Below, in pieces: positions 15,299-23,695 of a stretch of 35,806 nucleotides of DNA; position 1 is the first letter of the stretch, and each line of letters opens with the position of its first letter. Under the pieces are notes generated by a model. The model made no database searches. It was given only the letters and a program-made list of their open reading frames with translations, and was not told the origin of the DNA. Source of the DNA: an uncultured Caulobacter sp. (GTDB taxonomy: Bacteria > Pseudomonadota > Alphaproteobacteria > Caulobacterales > Caulobacteraceae); assembly GCF_937900395.1 (NCBI RefSeq), contig NZ_CALCDX010000160.1, positions 1 through 35,806 on the forward strand. Direction: 5' to 3'. Position numbers and translations under genes: made by a program.

Positions 15299-16390
15299 TT
15301 ACTCGGCGGCGGCCTTGGTCTGACGATCGCCGAACTTGGCGTGCAGCTCGCCCGAGGCATAGCGCTTGGCCATGGCGGCGGTCGACATCGGCTTGATCTT
15401 GTCGGCCCAGCCGGCCGAGCCGAACTCGGTGAAGCGGGCTTCGCAGACCTTGCGCATGGCTTCCTTGGCCGGCTTCAGATAGGCGCGCGGGTCGAACTCC
15501 GCGGGCTTCTCCATCAGCACTTTGCGGATGGCGCCGGTGATGGCCAGGCGGTTGTCGGTGTCGACGTTGATCTTGCGCACGCCGTGCTTGATGCCGCGCT
15601 GGATCTCTTCGACCGGCACGCCCCAGGTCTGGGGCATCTGGCCGCCGTACTGGTTGATGATGTCCTGCAGCTCCTGCGGCACCGAGCTGGAGCCGTGCAT
15701 CACAAGGTGGGTGTTGGGCAGGCGCTGGTGGATCTCCTCGATCACGTTCATCGCCAGGACGTCGCCGTCCGGCTTGCGCGTGAACTTGTAGGCCCCGTGG
15801 CTCGTGCCCATGGCGATGGCGAGCGCGTCGACGCCGGTGGCGTGGACGAACTCGACCGCCTGGTCCGGATCGGTCAGCAGCTCGTCATGGGACAGCTTGC
15901 CCTCGAAGCCGTGGCCGTCCTCGGCCTCGCCCATGCCGGTCTCCAGCGAACCCAGCACGCCCAGCTCGCCCTCGACCGAGACGCCGCAGGCATGGGCCAT
16001 CTGGACCACGCGACGGGTGACGTCGACGTTGTATTCGTAGGTCGCCGGGGTCTTGGCGTCCTCCATCAGCGAGCCGTCCATCATCACCGAGGTGAAGCCG
16101 TACTGGATCGCCGTGGCGCAGGTCGCCGGGCCGTTGCCGTGGTCCTGGTGCATGCAGACCGGGATGTGCGGATAGAGCTCGACGAGCCCGTCGATCAGGC
16201 GGGCCAGCACGATGTCGCTGGCGTAGCTGCGCGCCCCGCGCGAGGCCTGGATGATGACCGGCGAGTTGACGGCGTCAGCCGCCTCCATGATCGCCAGGCC
16301 CTGTTCCATGTTGTTGATGTTGAAGGCCGGAAGCGCGTACTCATGCTCGGCGGCATGGTCCAGCAACTGTCGCAACGTGATGCGAGCCAC
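15299..16390 (-). CDS. fba: Fructose-bisphosphate aldolase, class II
   Basis: This 363-residue Zn2+-dependent aldolase splits fructose-1,6-bisphosphate into dihydroxyacetone phosphate and glyceraldehyde-3-phosphate. Key segments are ALPAFNINNMEQ, PVCMHQDHGNGPAT (Asp83 and Zn ligand His84), SVMMDGSLMED, GVSVEGELGVLGS, MGTSHGAYKF (Zn His), VMHGSSSVP (Zn His) and KINVDTDNRLA. Length and sequence match the class IIB (CbbA/FbaB-like) group of proteobacteria. It is the last of the gap-pgk-fba series on the minus strand, separated from pgk by 209 bases that contain several hairpins. GCAGGAGAGAATTAC precedes ATG 16390. Confidence 0.96.
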   Translation of the reverse strand: MARITLRQLLDHAAEHEYALPAFNINNMEQGLAIMEAADAVNSPVIIQASRGARSYASDIVLARLIDGLVELYPHIPVCMHQDHGNGPATCATAIQYGFTSVMMDGSLMEDAKTPATYEYNVDVTRRVVQMAHACGVSVEGELGVLGSLETGMGEAEDGHGFEGKLSHDELLTDPDQAVEFVHATGVDALAIAMGTSHGAYKFTRKPDGDVLAMNVIEEIHQRLPNTHLVMHGSSSVPQELQDIINQYGGQMPQTWGVPVEEIQRGIKHGVRKINVDTDNRLAITGAIRKVLMEKPAEFDPRAYLKPAKEAMRKVCEARFTEFGSAGWADKIKPMSTAAMAKRYASGELHAKFGDRQTKAAAE

Positions 16391-16599
16391 GTAATTCTCT
16401 CCTGCAAGCGTGAAGTGGGTGGGTCGTTTCTTGTTGTTGGGGCTCGGCGCTGAAGCGCTCTCTGCCCGGTCTCTCTTCAGTCTTAAAGCGCGTCAGGGCG
16501 GTGAAAAACCGCACACACGTTCGCCTGACGCGCTTCGTCGTTCAGTCTGGCACAGGCTGAACGCGGATCTGCACGATCCGCGCCAGCGAAGTTACTTTT
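16391..16599. other. pgk-fba spacer with three consecutive hairpins
   Basis: Three inverted repeats follow one another: AAGCGCGTCAGGGCG with CGCCTGACGCGCTT (16486-16535), CGTTCAG with CTGAACG (16539-16563) and GCGGATC with GATCCGC (16563-16581). On the minus strand they come just after the pgk stop and 96 bases or more before fba. They could end or slow pgk transcripts or protect their 3' ends, so that fba is set separately. No small gene is seen. Confidence 0.6.
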
Positions 16600-17790
16600 T
16601 TAGGCCTCGAGCGCAGCGACGCCCGGGAGGGTCTTGCCCTCCATCCATTCCAGGAACGCACCGCCGGCGGTCGAGACGAACGTCATGTCGGCCGCGACAC
16701 CGGCGTGGTTCAGGGCCGCCACCGTATCACCGCCGCCAGCCACGGCCACGAGTTTACCCGATTTGGCCCGTTCCGAGACATGTTTAGCCGCGGAAACGGT
16801 CGCCTTGTCGAACGGCGGCAATTCGAAAACGCCCAACGGGCCGTTCCAGATCAGCGTCTGGCACTGGTCGATGGTGGCGTTCAGCGTGGCGACGGTCTCG
16901 GGACCCGCGTCGAGGATGCGGTCGTCGTGGCGCACGTCATAGACGTTGCGGACGCTGGAGGCGACGCCGGGCTTGACCTCCTGGGCGACCACGACGTCGG
17001 TCGGCAGGAGCAGCTTGCAGCCGGCGCTGCCGGCCAGGTCGATGATCTGACGCGCGGTCTCGGCCATGTCGGTCTCGCACAGCGAGGCGCCGACATCGAT
17101 CTTGGCCGCGTAGAGGAAGGTGTTGGCCATGCCGCCGCCGATGGCCAGGTAGTCCAGCTTGGTCACCAGGTTGCGCAGCAGGTCGAGCTTGGTCGAGACC
17201 TTGGAGCCGCCGACGATGCCGATGACCGGCTTCTTGGGCTTGCCCAGCGCGGCGTCCAGGGCTTCCAGCTCGCGTTGCATGGAGAGGCCCGGATAGGCCG
17301 GCAGCAGGCGGGCCAGGCCTTCGGTCGAGGCGTGGGCGCGGTGGGCGGCGCTGAAGGCGTCGTTGACATAGACGTCGCCGTTGGCGGCCAGGGCCTTGGC
17401 GAATTCCGGATCGTTCTTTTCTTCGCCGGCGTGGAAACGCACGTTCTCCAGCAGGGCGACGCCGCCGTTCTCGAGAGCGTTCACGACCTGAGCAGCCGCC
17501 GGACCGACGCAGTCGCTGGCGAAGGCGACCGGCTGCTCCAGCAGCTTCGACAGGGGCTCGGCGACGAAGGCCAGGCTCATCTCCGGCACGACCTTGCCCT
17601 TCGGGCGGTCGAAGTGCGCCAGCAGCACCACCTTGGCGCCCTGCTTGGACAGGTAGGCGATGGTCGGCAACGCCGCGCGCAGGCGGGTGTCGTCGGCGAC
17701 CTTTCCGCCGTCGACCGGGACGTTGAAGTCCACCCGGACCAGGGCGCGCTTGCCGGCGAGGTCGGCGGTGTCGAGGGTGCGGAAGGTCAT
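16600..17790 (-). CDS. pgk: Phosphoglycerate kinase
   Basis: The 396-residue, two-domain kinase transfers phosphate between 1,3-bisphosphoglycerate and ADP in glycolysis. Diagnostic segments are KRALVRVDFNVPVDGGKVAD, LLAHFDRPKGK, LLENVRFHAGEEKND, VNDAFSAAHRAHAST, IVGGSKVSTKLDLL, WNGPLGVFELPPFD and AVAGGGDTVAALNHAG for substrate and nucleotide binding. I start at ATG 17790 (MTFRTLDTADL). A long upstream frame comes from shifted translation of gap and is not real. It follows gap, with a strong hairpin between them. Confidence 0.97.
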   Translation of the reverse strand: MTFRTLDTADLAGKRALVRVDFNVPVDGGKVADDTRLRAALPTIAYLSKQGAKVVLLAHFDRPKGKVVPEMSLAFVAEPLSKLLEQPVAFASDCVGPAAAQVVNALENGGVALLENVRFHAGEEKNDPEFAKALAANGDVYVNDAFSAAHRAHASTEGLARLLPAYPGLSMQRELEALDAALGKPKKPVIGIVGGSKVSTKLDLLRNLVTKLDYLAIGGGMANTFLYAAKIDVGASLCETDMAETARQIIDLAGSAGCKLLLPTDVVVAQEVKPGVASSVRNVYDVRHDDRILDAGPETVATLNATIDQCQTLIWNGPLGVFELPPFDKATVSAAKHVSERAKSGKLVAVAGGGDTVAALNHAGVAADMTFVSTAGGAFLEWMEGKTLPGVAALEA

Positions 17791-17811
17791 GGAGCGTCTC
17801 GGAGCAAACAA

Positions 17812-17843
17812 ACAAGGAAAACCCCGCTCCTTGCGGAGCGGGG
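17812..17843 (-). terminator. Intercistronic terminator between gap and pgk
   Basis: On the minus strand CCCCGCTCCGCAAGGAGCGGGG is followed by TTTTCCTTGTTTG. The stem has nine perfect pairs and a T-rich tail, 15 bases after the gap stop and 21 bases before the pgk start. This would partly uncouple gap from pgk. Confidence 0.75.
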
Positions 17844-17858
17844 CTGAGTCTGGGTTCC

Positions 17859-18866
17859 TTAGAGGAACTTCGCCATCTCGAGAGCGGTGTCGCTCATGCG
17901 CGTCGCGAAGCCCCACTCGTTGTCGTACCACGACAGCACGCGGGCCAGCTTGCCCTCGATGACTTGCGTCTGCGGCAGGGCGGCGGTCGAGCTGGCGTTG
18001 ACGTGGTTCAGGTCCGACGAGACCAGCGGGTCGGTCGTCGTGGCCAGGACGCCCTTCATCGGGCCGTCGGCGGCGGCCTGCAGGGCGGCGTTGATCTCGG
18101 CGATGTTGGTCTCGCGGGCGGCGACGACCTTCAGGTCGATGACCGAGACGTTCGGCGTCGGGACGCGGATCGACGAGCCGTCCAGCTTGCCCTTCAGTTC
18201 CGGCAGGACGAGGCCCAGGGCCTTGGCGGCGCCGGTCGAGGTCGGGATCATGCTCAGGGCCGCGGCGCGGGCGCGGTAGAGATCCTTGTGCATGGTGTCC
18301 AGCGTCGGCTGGTCGCCGGTGTAGCTGTGGATCGTGGTCATGTAGCCGCGCTCGATGCCGAACAGGTCGTGCAGGACCTTGGCAACCGGGGCCAGGGCGT
18401 TGGTGGTGCACGAACCGTTCGAGACGACGATGTCGTCGGCGGTCAGGGTCTCGTGGTTGACCTTGTAGACGATGGTCTTGTCGGCGCCGTCGGCGGGGGC
18501 CGAGACCAGGACGCGCTTGGCGCCGGCCTTCAGGTGGGCGCTGGCCTTGTCCTTGGCGGTGAAGATGCCGGTGCACTCGAAGGCGATGTCGACGCCCAGG
18601 TCCTTGTGCGGCAGCTCTTCGGGGTTACGGATGGCCGTGACCTTGATCTTGCCCATGCCGACGTCGATCCAGTCCTCGCCCGAGGTGACGACGCCGGGGA
18701 AGCGGCCGTGGACGCTGTCGTAGCGCAGCAGGTGGGCGTTGGTCTCGACCGGACCCAGGTCGTTGATGGCGACGACCTCGATGTCGCGACGGCCATGCTC
18801 GGCGATGGAGCGCAGGACCAGACGTCCGATGCGGCCGAAGCCGTTGATGGCGACGCGAACAGCCAT
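17859..18866 (-). CDS. gap: Glyceraldehyde-3-phosphate dehydrogenase, type I
   Basis: This 335-residue enzyme oxidises glyceraldehyde-3-phosphate to 1,3-bisphosphoglycerate. The NAD-binding start VRVAINGFGRIGRLVLRS and Asp36 (AINDLG) indicate an NAD preference. The catalytic pair is Cys153 in SNGSCTTNALAP and His180 in TTIHSYTGD, and the C-terminal SWYDNEWGFATRM is intact. CAGGAGAAAGACCC before ATG 18866 is a strong ribosome site. A frame extending to 19100 has no conserved content and is rejected. It heads the gap-pgk-fba series. Confidence 0.97.
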   Translation of the reverse strand: MAVRVAINGFGRIGRLVLRSIAEHGRRDIEVVAINDLGPVETNAHLLRYDSVHGRFPGVVTSGEDWIDVGMGKIKVTAIRNPEELPHKDLGVDIAFECTGIFTAKDKASAHLKAGAKRVLVSAPADGADKTIVYKVNHETLTADDIVVSNGSCTTNALAPVAKVLHDLFGIERGYMTTIHSYTGDQPTLDTMHKDLYRARAAALSMIPTSTGAAKALGLVLPELKGKLDGSSIRVPTPNVSVIDLKVVAARETNIAEINAALQAAADGPMKGVLATTTDPLVSSDLNHVNASSTAALPQTQVIEGKLARVLSWYDNEWGFATRMSDTALEMAKFL

Positions 18867-19169
18867 GGGTCTTTCTCCTGTTTGGCCGCCGAGCGGGATC
18901 GTTCGGCGTTCCCTATTTTTCGCAGCGCGTTTTGCGGGCTGGGGGCGCGAAGTCAAGCCCGGGAGGCCGCGTTTTGGCGGGTACGGGGCCAAAATCGGAC
19001 CCTGCCCAGGACTTGGCCCGTCCCCAACGAAACCAGCTTTGGCCCGCACGGAGCGCGGACAAAAGGCGGCGAATGCTGCTATGGGCTCTGCATCGCCCAA
19101 TTGTCGCCCCGCGCGACTGGCTTAGAGGGCATCGATCTGTATGTTGCGTTGCATGATGGAAATCCGCCG
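18867..19169. other. Intergenic region between divergent gap and zauP
   Basis: About 300 bases with no credible gene. It holds the possible gap promoter on the minus strand. On the plus strand TTGTCGC at 19101-19107 with GCTTAGAG at 19120-19127 is a candidate promoter for zauP-zapA. Both matches are approximate. Confidence 0.4.
18929..18956 (-). promoter_or_regulatory. Possible housekeeping promoter for gap
   Basis: On the minus strand TTGACT (18956-18951) is followed after 15 bases by GCAAAAC (18935-18929). This loosely fits the Caulobacter housekeeping pattern (TTGACG, short spacer, GCTANAWC). It lies about 60-90 bases before the gap start. This is a by-eye match. Confidence 0.4.
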
Positions 19170-19544
19170 ATGATCCCGGCCGACGGTACGGCCCTCGACC
19201 TCGCCGTGCGCCGTCTGGAGCGCGCGGTGAGCCAACTCGAGCACCGCCTGGCGGCCAAGGCCGCCGAGACCAAGCGCGCGCTCGCCGCCGCAGCGGCGGC
19301 TGGGGGCGGAAGCGCCGCCGCGCCCGGGCTGTTCGAAGAGGACGAGAAGGCCCAGCTGGTCGCCGACCTGGAAGCCGCCCGCGAGCGCGAGAAGGCGCTG
19401 GAGGAGGCCGGCGAACAGGCCTCGGTCGCGCTGGGCCGCGCCATCGCCGAGATCCGCGCCGCCCTGGGCGAGGACGGCGTCGCCAACGACCTGCATTCGC
19501 CCAATGACGATGACGACCTGTTCGAAGATTCCGAGGAGGCCTGA
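19170..19544 (+). CDS. zauP: ZauP-like coiled-coil protein (DUF4164), ZapA partner
   Basis: The 124-residue protein is almost wholly helical, with a coiled coil from about 7 to 95 (TALDLAVRRLERAVSQLEHR, REREKALEEAGEQASVALGR) broken by an Ala/Gly-rich stretch, and a very acidic tail (DDDDLFEDSEEA). It matches DUF4164 and lies 3 bases upstream of zapA, the arrangement of Caulobacter ZauP (ZapA upstream protein), which works with ZapA to focus the cytokinetic Z-ring. I start at ATG 19170. A longer in-frame reading runs back across gap's antisense strand and is spurious. The start has only a weak GGA upstream, so a nearby TTG at 19152 cannot be excluded. Confidence 0.85.
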   Translation: MIPADGTALDLAVRRLERAVSQLEHRLAAKAAETKRALAAAAAAGGGSAAAPGLFEEDEKAQLVADLEAAREREKALEEAGEQASVALGRAIAEIRAALGEDGVANDLHSPNDDDDLFEDSEEA

Positions 19545-19547
19545 CGC

Positions 19548-19874
19548 ATGGCCCAGGTGACGATCCAGGTGAACGGCCGGCCCTATATCGTCGGCTGCGA
19601 GGACGGCCAGGAGCCGCACCTGACCGAACTCGCGCGCCTGTTCGACCGTCAGGTCCGCCAGGTCAGCGCGGACGTGGGCCAACTGGGCGAGACGCGCCTC
19701 TTTCTGATGGGCGCCCTGCTGCTGGCCGACGAGCTGTCGGACATGAAGCTGCGCCTGGCCCACGCCCAGAGCGAGATCGCCCGTATGCAGCAGGAGGGCA
19801 CCAAGGCCGAGATCGCCGCCATCCGCGCCCTCGACGCCGCCGCTGAGAAGATCGAGAAGCTCGCGGCGGAGTAA
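19548..19874 (+). CDS. zapA: Cell division protein ZapA
   Basis: The 108-residue protein begins MAQVTIQVNGRPYIVGCEDG, the beta-hairpin head of ZapA, followed by helix 1 (HLTELARLFDRQVRQVS) and a long C-terminal coiled coil (LADELSDMKLRLAHAQSEIA onward). ZapA binds FtsZ polymers and promotes their bundling at the division site. Gene spacing of 3 bases after zauP implies one operon. In many proteobacteria zapA is followed by the 6S RNA gene and the 5-formyl-THF cyclo-ligase gene. Here that pair lies 2 kb on, with an S9 peptidase gene in between. Confidence 0.95.
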   Translation: MAQVTIQVNGRPYIVGCEDGQEPHLTELARLFDRQVRQVSADVGQLGETRLFLMGALLLADELSDMKLRLAHAQSEIARMQQEGTKAEIAAIRALDAAAEKIEKLAAE

Positions 19875-19958
19875 GTCGCCTGCGTCTTTGACGGCTAAGG
19901 TTGTGTTCCGCGCGGGGCTTCGCCTATCGTCCTTCCGAGTTGGGGGATGAGGGGTTCC

Positions 19959-21941
19959 ATGAAACTGAGCGTGGCGTTTGCGCTGGCCGGGCTTTGCCTT
20001 GCCGGCTTGGGCGGGGACGCCCTGGCGGCCGATGGAACCGCCGCCGCGGCCTTCGGCGTGCGGGAATATGTCCACCAGATCAGCCTGTCGCCGGACGGCA
20101 AGCAGGCGGCGATGGTCACGCCCTCGGCGGGACGGGGCTACCAGCTGGTGATCCTGGACCTGACCGGTGAAAAGCCGCCGCGCGCGATCCTGGCGTCCAG
20201 CGGCGATCCCGAGCGCCTGACGCGGTGCGGCTGGTCCACCGAGACCCGTCTCGTCTGCCAGATCTATGTGGTGCTGAAGGGCGCGCAGGGGCGGCTGGGC
20301 TTCACGCGGCTGATCGCCATCAACAACGACGGCGGTCCGCTGAAGGTCCTCAGCGCCGAAACCAACGAGCGTTCCTTGCGCATGTCGCAGAACGGCGGCG
20401 CGATCATCGACTGGGCGACCGACTATGCGCCCGGCGGCGTCCTGATGACCCGCGACTATGTCCCCGAACAGAGCACGGGCACGCGCCTGGCCAATGAGGA
20501 GGACGGCCTTGGCGTCGACCGCGTCGACACCGTCACCCTGGCCCGGCAGCCGGTCGAGCGTCCCAATCCGAACGCCGTCGAATATATCGGCGATGGCCGC
20601 GGCGCCGTGCGGATCATGGGCGTTCGGCCCAAGCGCGCCACGGGCTACGCCAGCGACACCATCCAGTACTACTACCGCGCCGCGGACAAGCGAGACTGGC
20701 GACCGCTGGGCCAGCTGACGGTCGGCTCCAACGGCTATAGCGGCTTTAATCCCTATGCGGTCGATCCGCAGCTGAACGTCGTCTACGGTTTCGACGGACA
20801 GGACGGACGGCGGGCGCTGTTCAAGGTGGCGCTGGACGACACCCTGAAGCGCGAGCTGGTGCTGGCGCGGCCGGACGTGGATGTGGAGGGCCTCGTGCGG
20901 ATCGGCCGCCAGCAGCGGGTCGTCGGCGCGTCCTTCGTCACCGACCGGCGCGAGACCGAATTCTTCGATCCGGAGCTGCGTAAGCTTGGGCTGGCGCTGG
21001 GCAAGGCCCTGCCGGGGCGGCTCGTCACCTTCGTCGACGCCTCGGTCGACGAGTCCAAGCTGCTGCTGTTCGCCGGCAGCGACAGCGATCCGGGCGTCTA
21101 CTACCTTTTCGACAAGAAGACGCGGCGCATGGAGGAGCTGATCCCCGCGCGGCCGCAGTTGCAGGCGTTCAAGCTGGCGACGGTGAAGGCGGTCACCTAT
21201 CCCGCCGCCGACGGGACCCAGATCCCAGCCTACCTGACCCTGCCGGCTGGCAGCGACGGCAAGAACCTGCCGGCGATCGTCATGCCGCATGGCGGCCCCA
21301 GCGCGCGGGACGAGTGGGGCTTCGACTGGCTGGCGCAGTTCTTCGCCCATCAGGGCTATGCGGTGCTGCAGCCCAACTATCGCGGCTCGGCGGGCTATGG
21401 CGCCGACTGGTTCCAGAAGAACGGTTTCCAGTCCTGGCGCACGGCGATCGGCGACGTCAATGACGGCGGCCGCTGGCTGTTGGCGCAAGGCATCGCCAAG
21501 CCCGGCAAGCTGGCCATCGTCGGCTGGTCCTATGGCGGCTACGCGGCCCTGCAGTCCTCCGTCCTGGATCCGGACTTGTTCAAGGCCGTGGTTGCGATCG
21601 CGCCGGTGACGGACCTGGAGACGTTCCGCGCCGAGCACCTGGACTTCGTCGACTACCCGCAGGTCAGCGCCTTCATCGGCAAGGGCCCCCACGTCACCGA
21701 AGGCTCGCCGGCCCAGAACGCCTCGGCCATCAAGGCGCCGGTGCTGCTGTTCCACGGCGATCTCGACGCCAATGTCGGGATCGGCGAGTCCCGGCTGATG
21801 GAGCGCAAGCTGAAGGCGGCGGGACGCTCGGTGGAGTTCATCGAGTTCAAGGGGCTGGACCACCAACTGGCCGATGACGCCGCGCGCACTCAGATGCTGG
21901 GCAGGGCGGACTCGTTCCTGAAGACCGCCCTCGGGCTCTGA
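19959..21941 (+). CDS. S9-family prolyl oligopeptidase-like serine peptidase, secreted
   Basis: The 660-residue protein has a Sec signal peptide (MKLSVAFALAGLCLAGLGGD, ALAA), a beta-propeller-like region (about 30-400) and a C-terminal alpha/beta hydrolase domain. The catalytic triad can be read as Ser524 in GWSYGGYAAL, Asp603 in FHGDLDANVG and His635 in GLDHQL. The oxyanion segment is VMPHGGPSARDEWGFDW. It resembles the dipeptidyl/acylaminoacyl peptidase group that cleaves short peptides in the periplasm. I start at ATG 19959 because GAGGGG precedes it and it begins the signal peptide; the ATG at 19947 is the alternative. It seems inserted between zapA and the 6S RNA/cyclo-ligase genes. Confidence 0.92.
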   Translation: MKLSVAFALAGLCLAGLGGDALAADGTAAAAFGVREYVHQISLSPDGKQAAMVTPSAGRGYQLVILDLTGEKPPRAILASSGDPERLTRCGWSTETRLVCQIYVVLKGAQGRLGFTRLIAINNDGGPLKVLSAETNERSLRMSQNGGAIIDWATDYAPGGVLMTRDYVPEQSTGTRLANEEDGLGVDRVDTVTLARQPVERPNPNAVEYIGDGRGAVRIMGVRPKRATGYASDTIQYYYRAADKRDWRPLGQLTVGSNGYSGFNPYAVDPQLNVVYGFDGQDGRRALFKVALDDTLKRELVLARPDVDVEGLVRIGRQQRVVGASFVTDRRETEFFDPELRKLGLALGKALPGRLVTFVDASVDESKLLLFAGSDSDPGVYYLFDKKTRRMEELIPARPQLQAFKLATVKAVTYPAADGTQIPAYLTLPAGSDGKNLPAIVMPHGGPSARDEWGFDWLAQFFAHQGYAVLQPNYRGSAGYGADWFQKNGFQSWRTAIGDVNDGGRWLLAQGIAKPGKLAIVGWSYGGYAALQSSVLDPDLFKAVVAIAPVTDLETFRAEHLDFVDYPQVSAFIGKGPHVTEGSPAQNASAIKAPVLLFHGDLDANVGIGESRLMERKLKAAGRSVEFIEFKGLDHQLADDAARTQMLGRADSFLKTALGL

Positions 21942-21994
21942 GGGGGCGCGTCACGGCGCCGCTGGCGTTTCCGGGGGCGAGCGCCTATCTATGT

Positions 21995-22152
21995 CCCCGG
22001 CGGGTCTTGCTGCGGTTCGCGTCGGGGACTTCACATCCCGGGGACCTTAATCGACTCTCTTGGGAGCTGTGCCTTTCCGTGGCCGTGGCTGCGGAAATAC
22101 GGCGCCCACCTGGCATGCCAGGTCCGAGTGGATTGAAATTGTCGCCCACGGT
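21995..22152 (+). ncRNA. ssrS: Probable 6S RNA
   Basis: The 290-base space before the cyclo-ligase gene contains GGGAGCTGTGCCTTTCCGTG, then GCGGAAATACGGCGCCCACC and TGGCATGCCAGGT. The order 'GGGAGCUG ... GCGG.AA..CGGCGCCCACCU - short hairpin - AGGU' is what I recall of alphaproteobacterial 6S RNAs, which bind and inhibit sigma-70 RNA polymerase. The position next to the 5-formyl-THF cyclo-ligase gene and near zapA is also the usual one. GGGGACCTTAAT (22041) could pair with the CCAGGTCC side to close the stem. The ends are approximate, and the 5' hairpin GTCCCC...GGGGAC may or may not be part of the transcript. Confidence 0.65.
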
Positions 22153-22231
22153 TCTTCGCGGCGCCGCCACCCTTCTCTCCCGGTTCGGCGCGGCCTTGCG
22201 GCCGCTGGACCGGGATGACAGCTTTCACGGT

Positions 22232-22831
22232 ATGACCATCGCCGACCCTGTCGCGGCCAAGACGGCCCTGCGCGTCTTTCTGCGCAACCAGCGCAAGCAG
22301 CTGGCGCGCGAGCATCCGCAAGCCGACTGGATGATCGCCGAGGTCGGCCGCGAGCCCTTGGCGCGCCTGTTCCCCGAGCCCGCGGGCAAGGTGGCGGCGC
22401 TCTATCACGGCCTCGGCTCGGAGCTTTCACCGCTCCTGTTGGGCGATCATCTGCGCGAGGCCGGCTGGACGCTGGCGTTGCCGGCGGTGATCGACGCCGA
22501 CGCGCATCGCATGGTGTTCCGCCTGTGGAAGCCGGGCGAGCCTCTGGTCCATGACAAGATCGGCCTGCGCGCGCCCAGCGCGAAGAACCCCGTCGTCGAA
22601 CCCGATCTGGTGATCACGCCGTTGCTCGCCTTCCAGCGCGACGGCGTACGGCTGGGGCAGGGCGGCGGCTATTATGACCGGGCGCTGGCGGCGTTGCGGG
22701 CGCGGAAACCGGTCTTTGTGATGGGCGTCGCCTATAGCGGTCAGCAGACGGAGAATCTGCCGCACGAGCCGCACGATCAAACGTTGGACGCCATTCTTAC
22801 CGAAAAAGAGTATATCGCGGTCAAAGCCTGA
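22232..22831 (+). CDS. ygfA: 5-formyltetrahydrofolate cyclo-ligase
   Basis: The 199-residue enzyme turns 5-formyl-THF into 5,10-methenyl-THF using ATP. The folate/ATP-binding signature is at the C-terminal end: PDLVITPLLAFQRDGVRLGQ followed by GGGYYDRALAALR. The N-terminus carries the usual KTALRVFLRNQRKQ helix. I start at ATG 22232 (MTIADPVAAK), which gives the family length. Longer in-frame readings cross the 6S RNA region. Its place directly after 6S RNA is conserved in proteobacteria, where processing of the joint transcript has been described. Confidence 0.93.
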   Translation: MTIADPVAAKTALRVFLRNQRKQLAREHPQADWMIAEVGREPLARLFPEPAGKVAALYHGLGSELSPLLLGDHLREAGWTLALPAVIDADAHRMVFRLWKPGEPLVHDKIGLRAPSAKNPVVEPDLVITPLLAFQRDGVRLGQGGGYYDRALAALRARKPVFVMGVAYSGQQTENLPHEPHDQTLDAILTEKEYIAVKA

Positions 22832-22873
22832 GCCCCCGAGGGGCTCGATCCATACAGTTTCTTGGGACTCTCG

Positions 22874-23695
22874 ATGCGTTTCGCCTTTTTCGGCGATGTC
22901 GTCGGCAAGTCGGGCCGGGATGGCCTGGCCGACCATCTGCCCGACCTTCGCCGCCGGCTTGGCCTGGAGTTCGTGATCATCAACGCCGAGAACGCGGCCG
23001 CGGGCTTCGGCATCACCGAGAACACCGCGCGCGAGCTGTTCGAGGCCGGCGCCGACTGCCTGACCCTGGGCAACCACAGCTGGGACCAGCGTGAGGCCCT
23101 GACTTATATCGTGCGCGAGCCGCGCCTGATCCGTCCGGCCAACTATCCGATCCTGTCGGACGCGCCGGGGCGTGGCAGCCACCTCTTCCAGACGGACTCG
23201 GGCAAGACGATCTTCGTCGTCAACCTGCTGGGCCGAGTCCACATGGACGCGATGGACGATCCGTTCGCCGCCGCCGACCGCGAGCTCGACAAGGCCCCGC
23301 TGGGCCAGGTGGCCGACGCGGTGATCGTCGACATGCACTGCGAGGCGACGTCGGAGAAGATGGCCATGGGCCATTATTGCGACGGCCGCGCCTCGCTGGT
23401 GGTGGGCACCCACACCCACGTGCCGACCGCCGACTGCCAGATCTTGCCCGGCGGCACCGCCTACCAGACCGACGCCGGCGCTTGCGCCGACTACGACAGC
23501 GTGATCGGCAACCAGAAGGAAGAGCCCTTGCGGCGCTTCACCACCAAGATCAGCGGCGGCCGCTACCAGCCGGCCAGCGGCCCGGCCACGGTCTGCGGCG
23601 TCTTCGTCGAGACCGACGACCGCACGGGCCTCGCCACGCGTGTGGAGCCGATCCGGGTGGGCGGCCGGCTGAGCCAGTCGATCCCTCTCTCTTAG
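22874..23695 (+). CDS. YmdB-like metallophosphoesterase (TIGR00282 family)
   Basis: This 273-residue protein carries the two-metal phosphoesterase pattern of the YmdB family: FFGDVVGKSGRDGL, INAENAAAGFGIT, TLGNHSWDQREAL, VDMHCEATSEKMAMGHYCDG, VVGTHTHVPTADCQILPGGT and TDAGACADYDSVIG. Bacillus YmdB acts on 2',3'-cyclic nucleotides and influences RNA turnover and biofilm behaviour; the role in this organism is unknown. I start at ATG 22874 rather than the TTG at 22862. It follows the cyclo-ligase gene after 42 bases, probably in one operon. Its last codons and stop lie inside the first arm of repeat element D. Confidence 0.93.
   Translation: MRFAFFGDVVGKSGRDGLADHLPDLRRRLGLEFVIINAENAAAGFGITENTARELFEAGADCLTLGNHSWDQREALTYIVREPRLIRPANYPILSDAPGRGSHLFQTDSGKTIFVVNLLGRVHMDAMDDPFAAADRELDKAPLGQVADAVIVDMHCEATSEKMAMGHYCDGRASLVVGTHTHVPTADCQILPGGTAYQTDAGACADYDSVIGNQKEEPLRRFTTKISGGRYQPASGPATVCGVFVETDDRTGLATRVEPIRVGGRLSQSIPLS

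Noticed and set aside
16600..18576. A 658-residue minus-strand frame that seems to fuse a protein to phosphoglycerate kinase.
   Set aside because: The N-terminal part is a frame-shifted reading of gap with repetitive Arg/Gly/Pro content. pgk has its own ATG at 17790 and normal length.
19122..21866. A 914-residue minus-strand open frame opposite zapA and the S9 peptidase.
   Set aside because: It is antisense to three genes with clear motifs and has the His/Gln/Arg-rich bias typical of shadow frames in GC-rich DNA.
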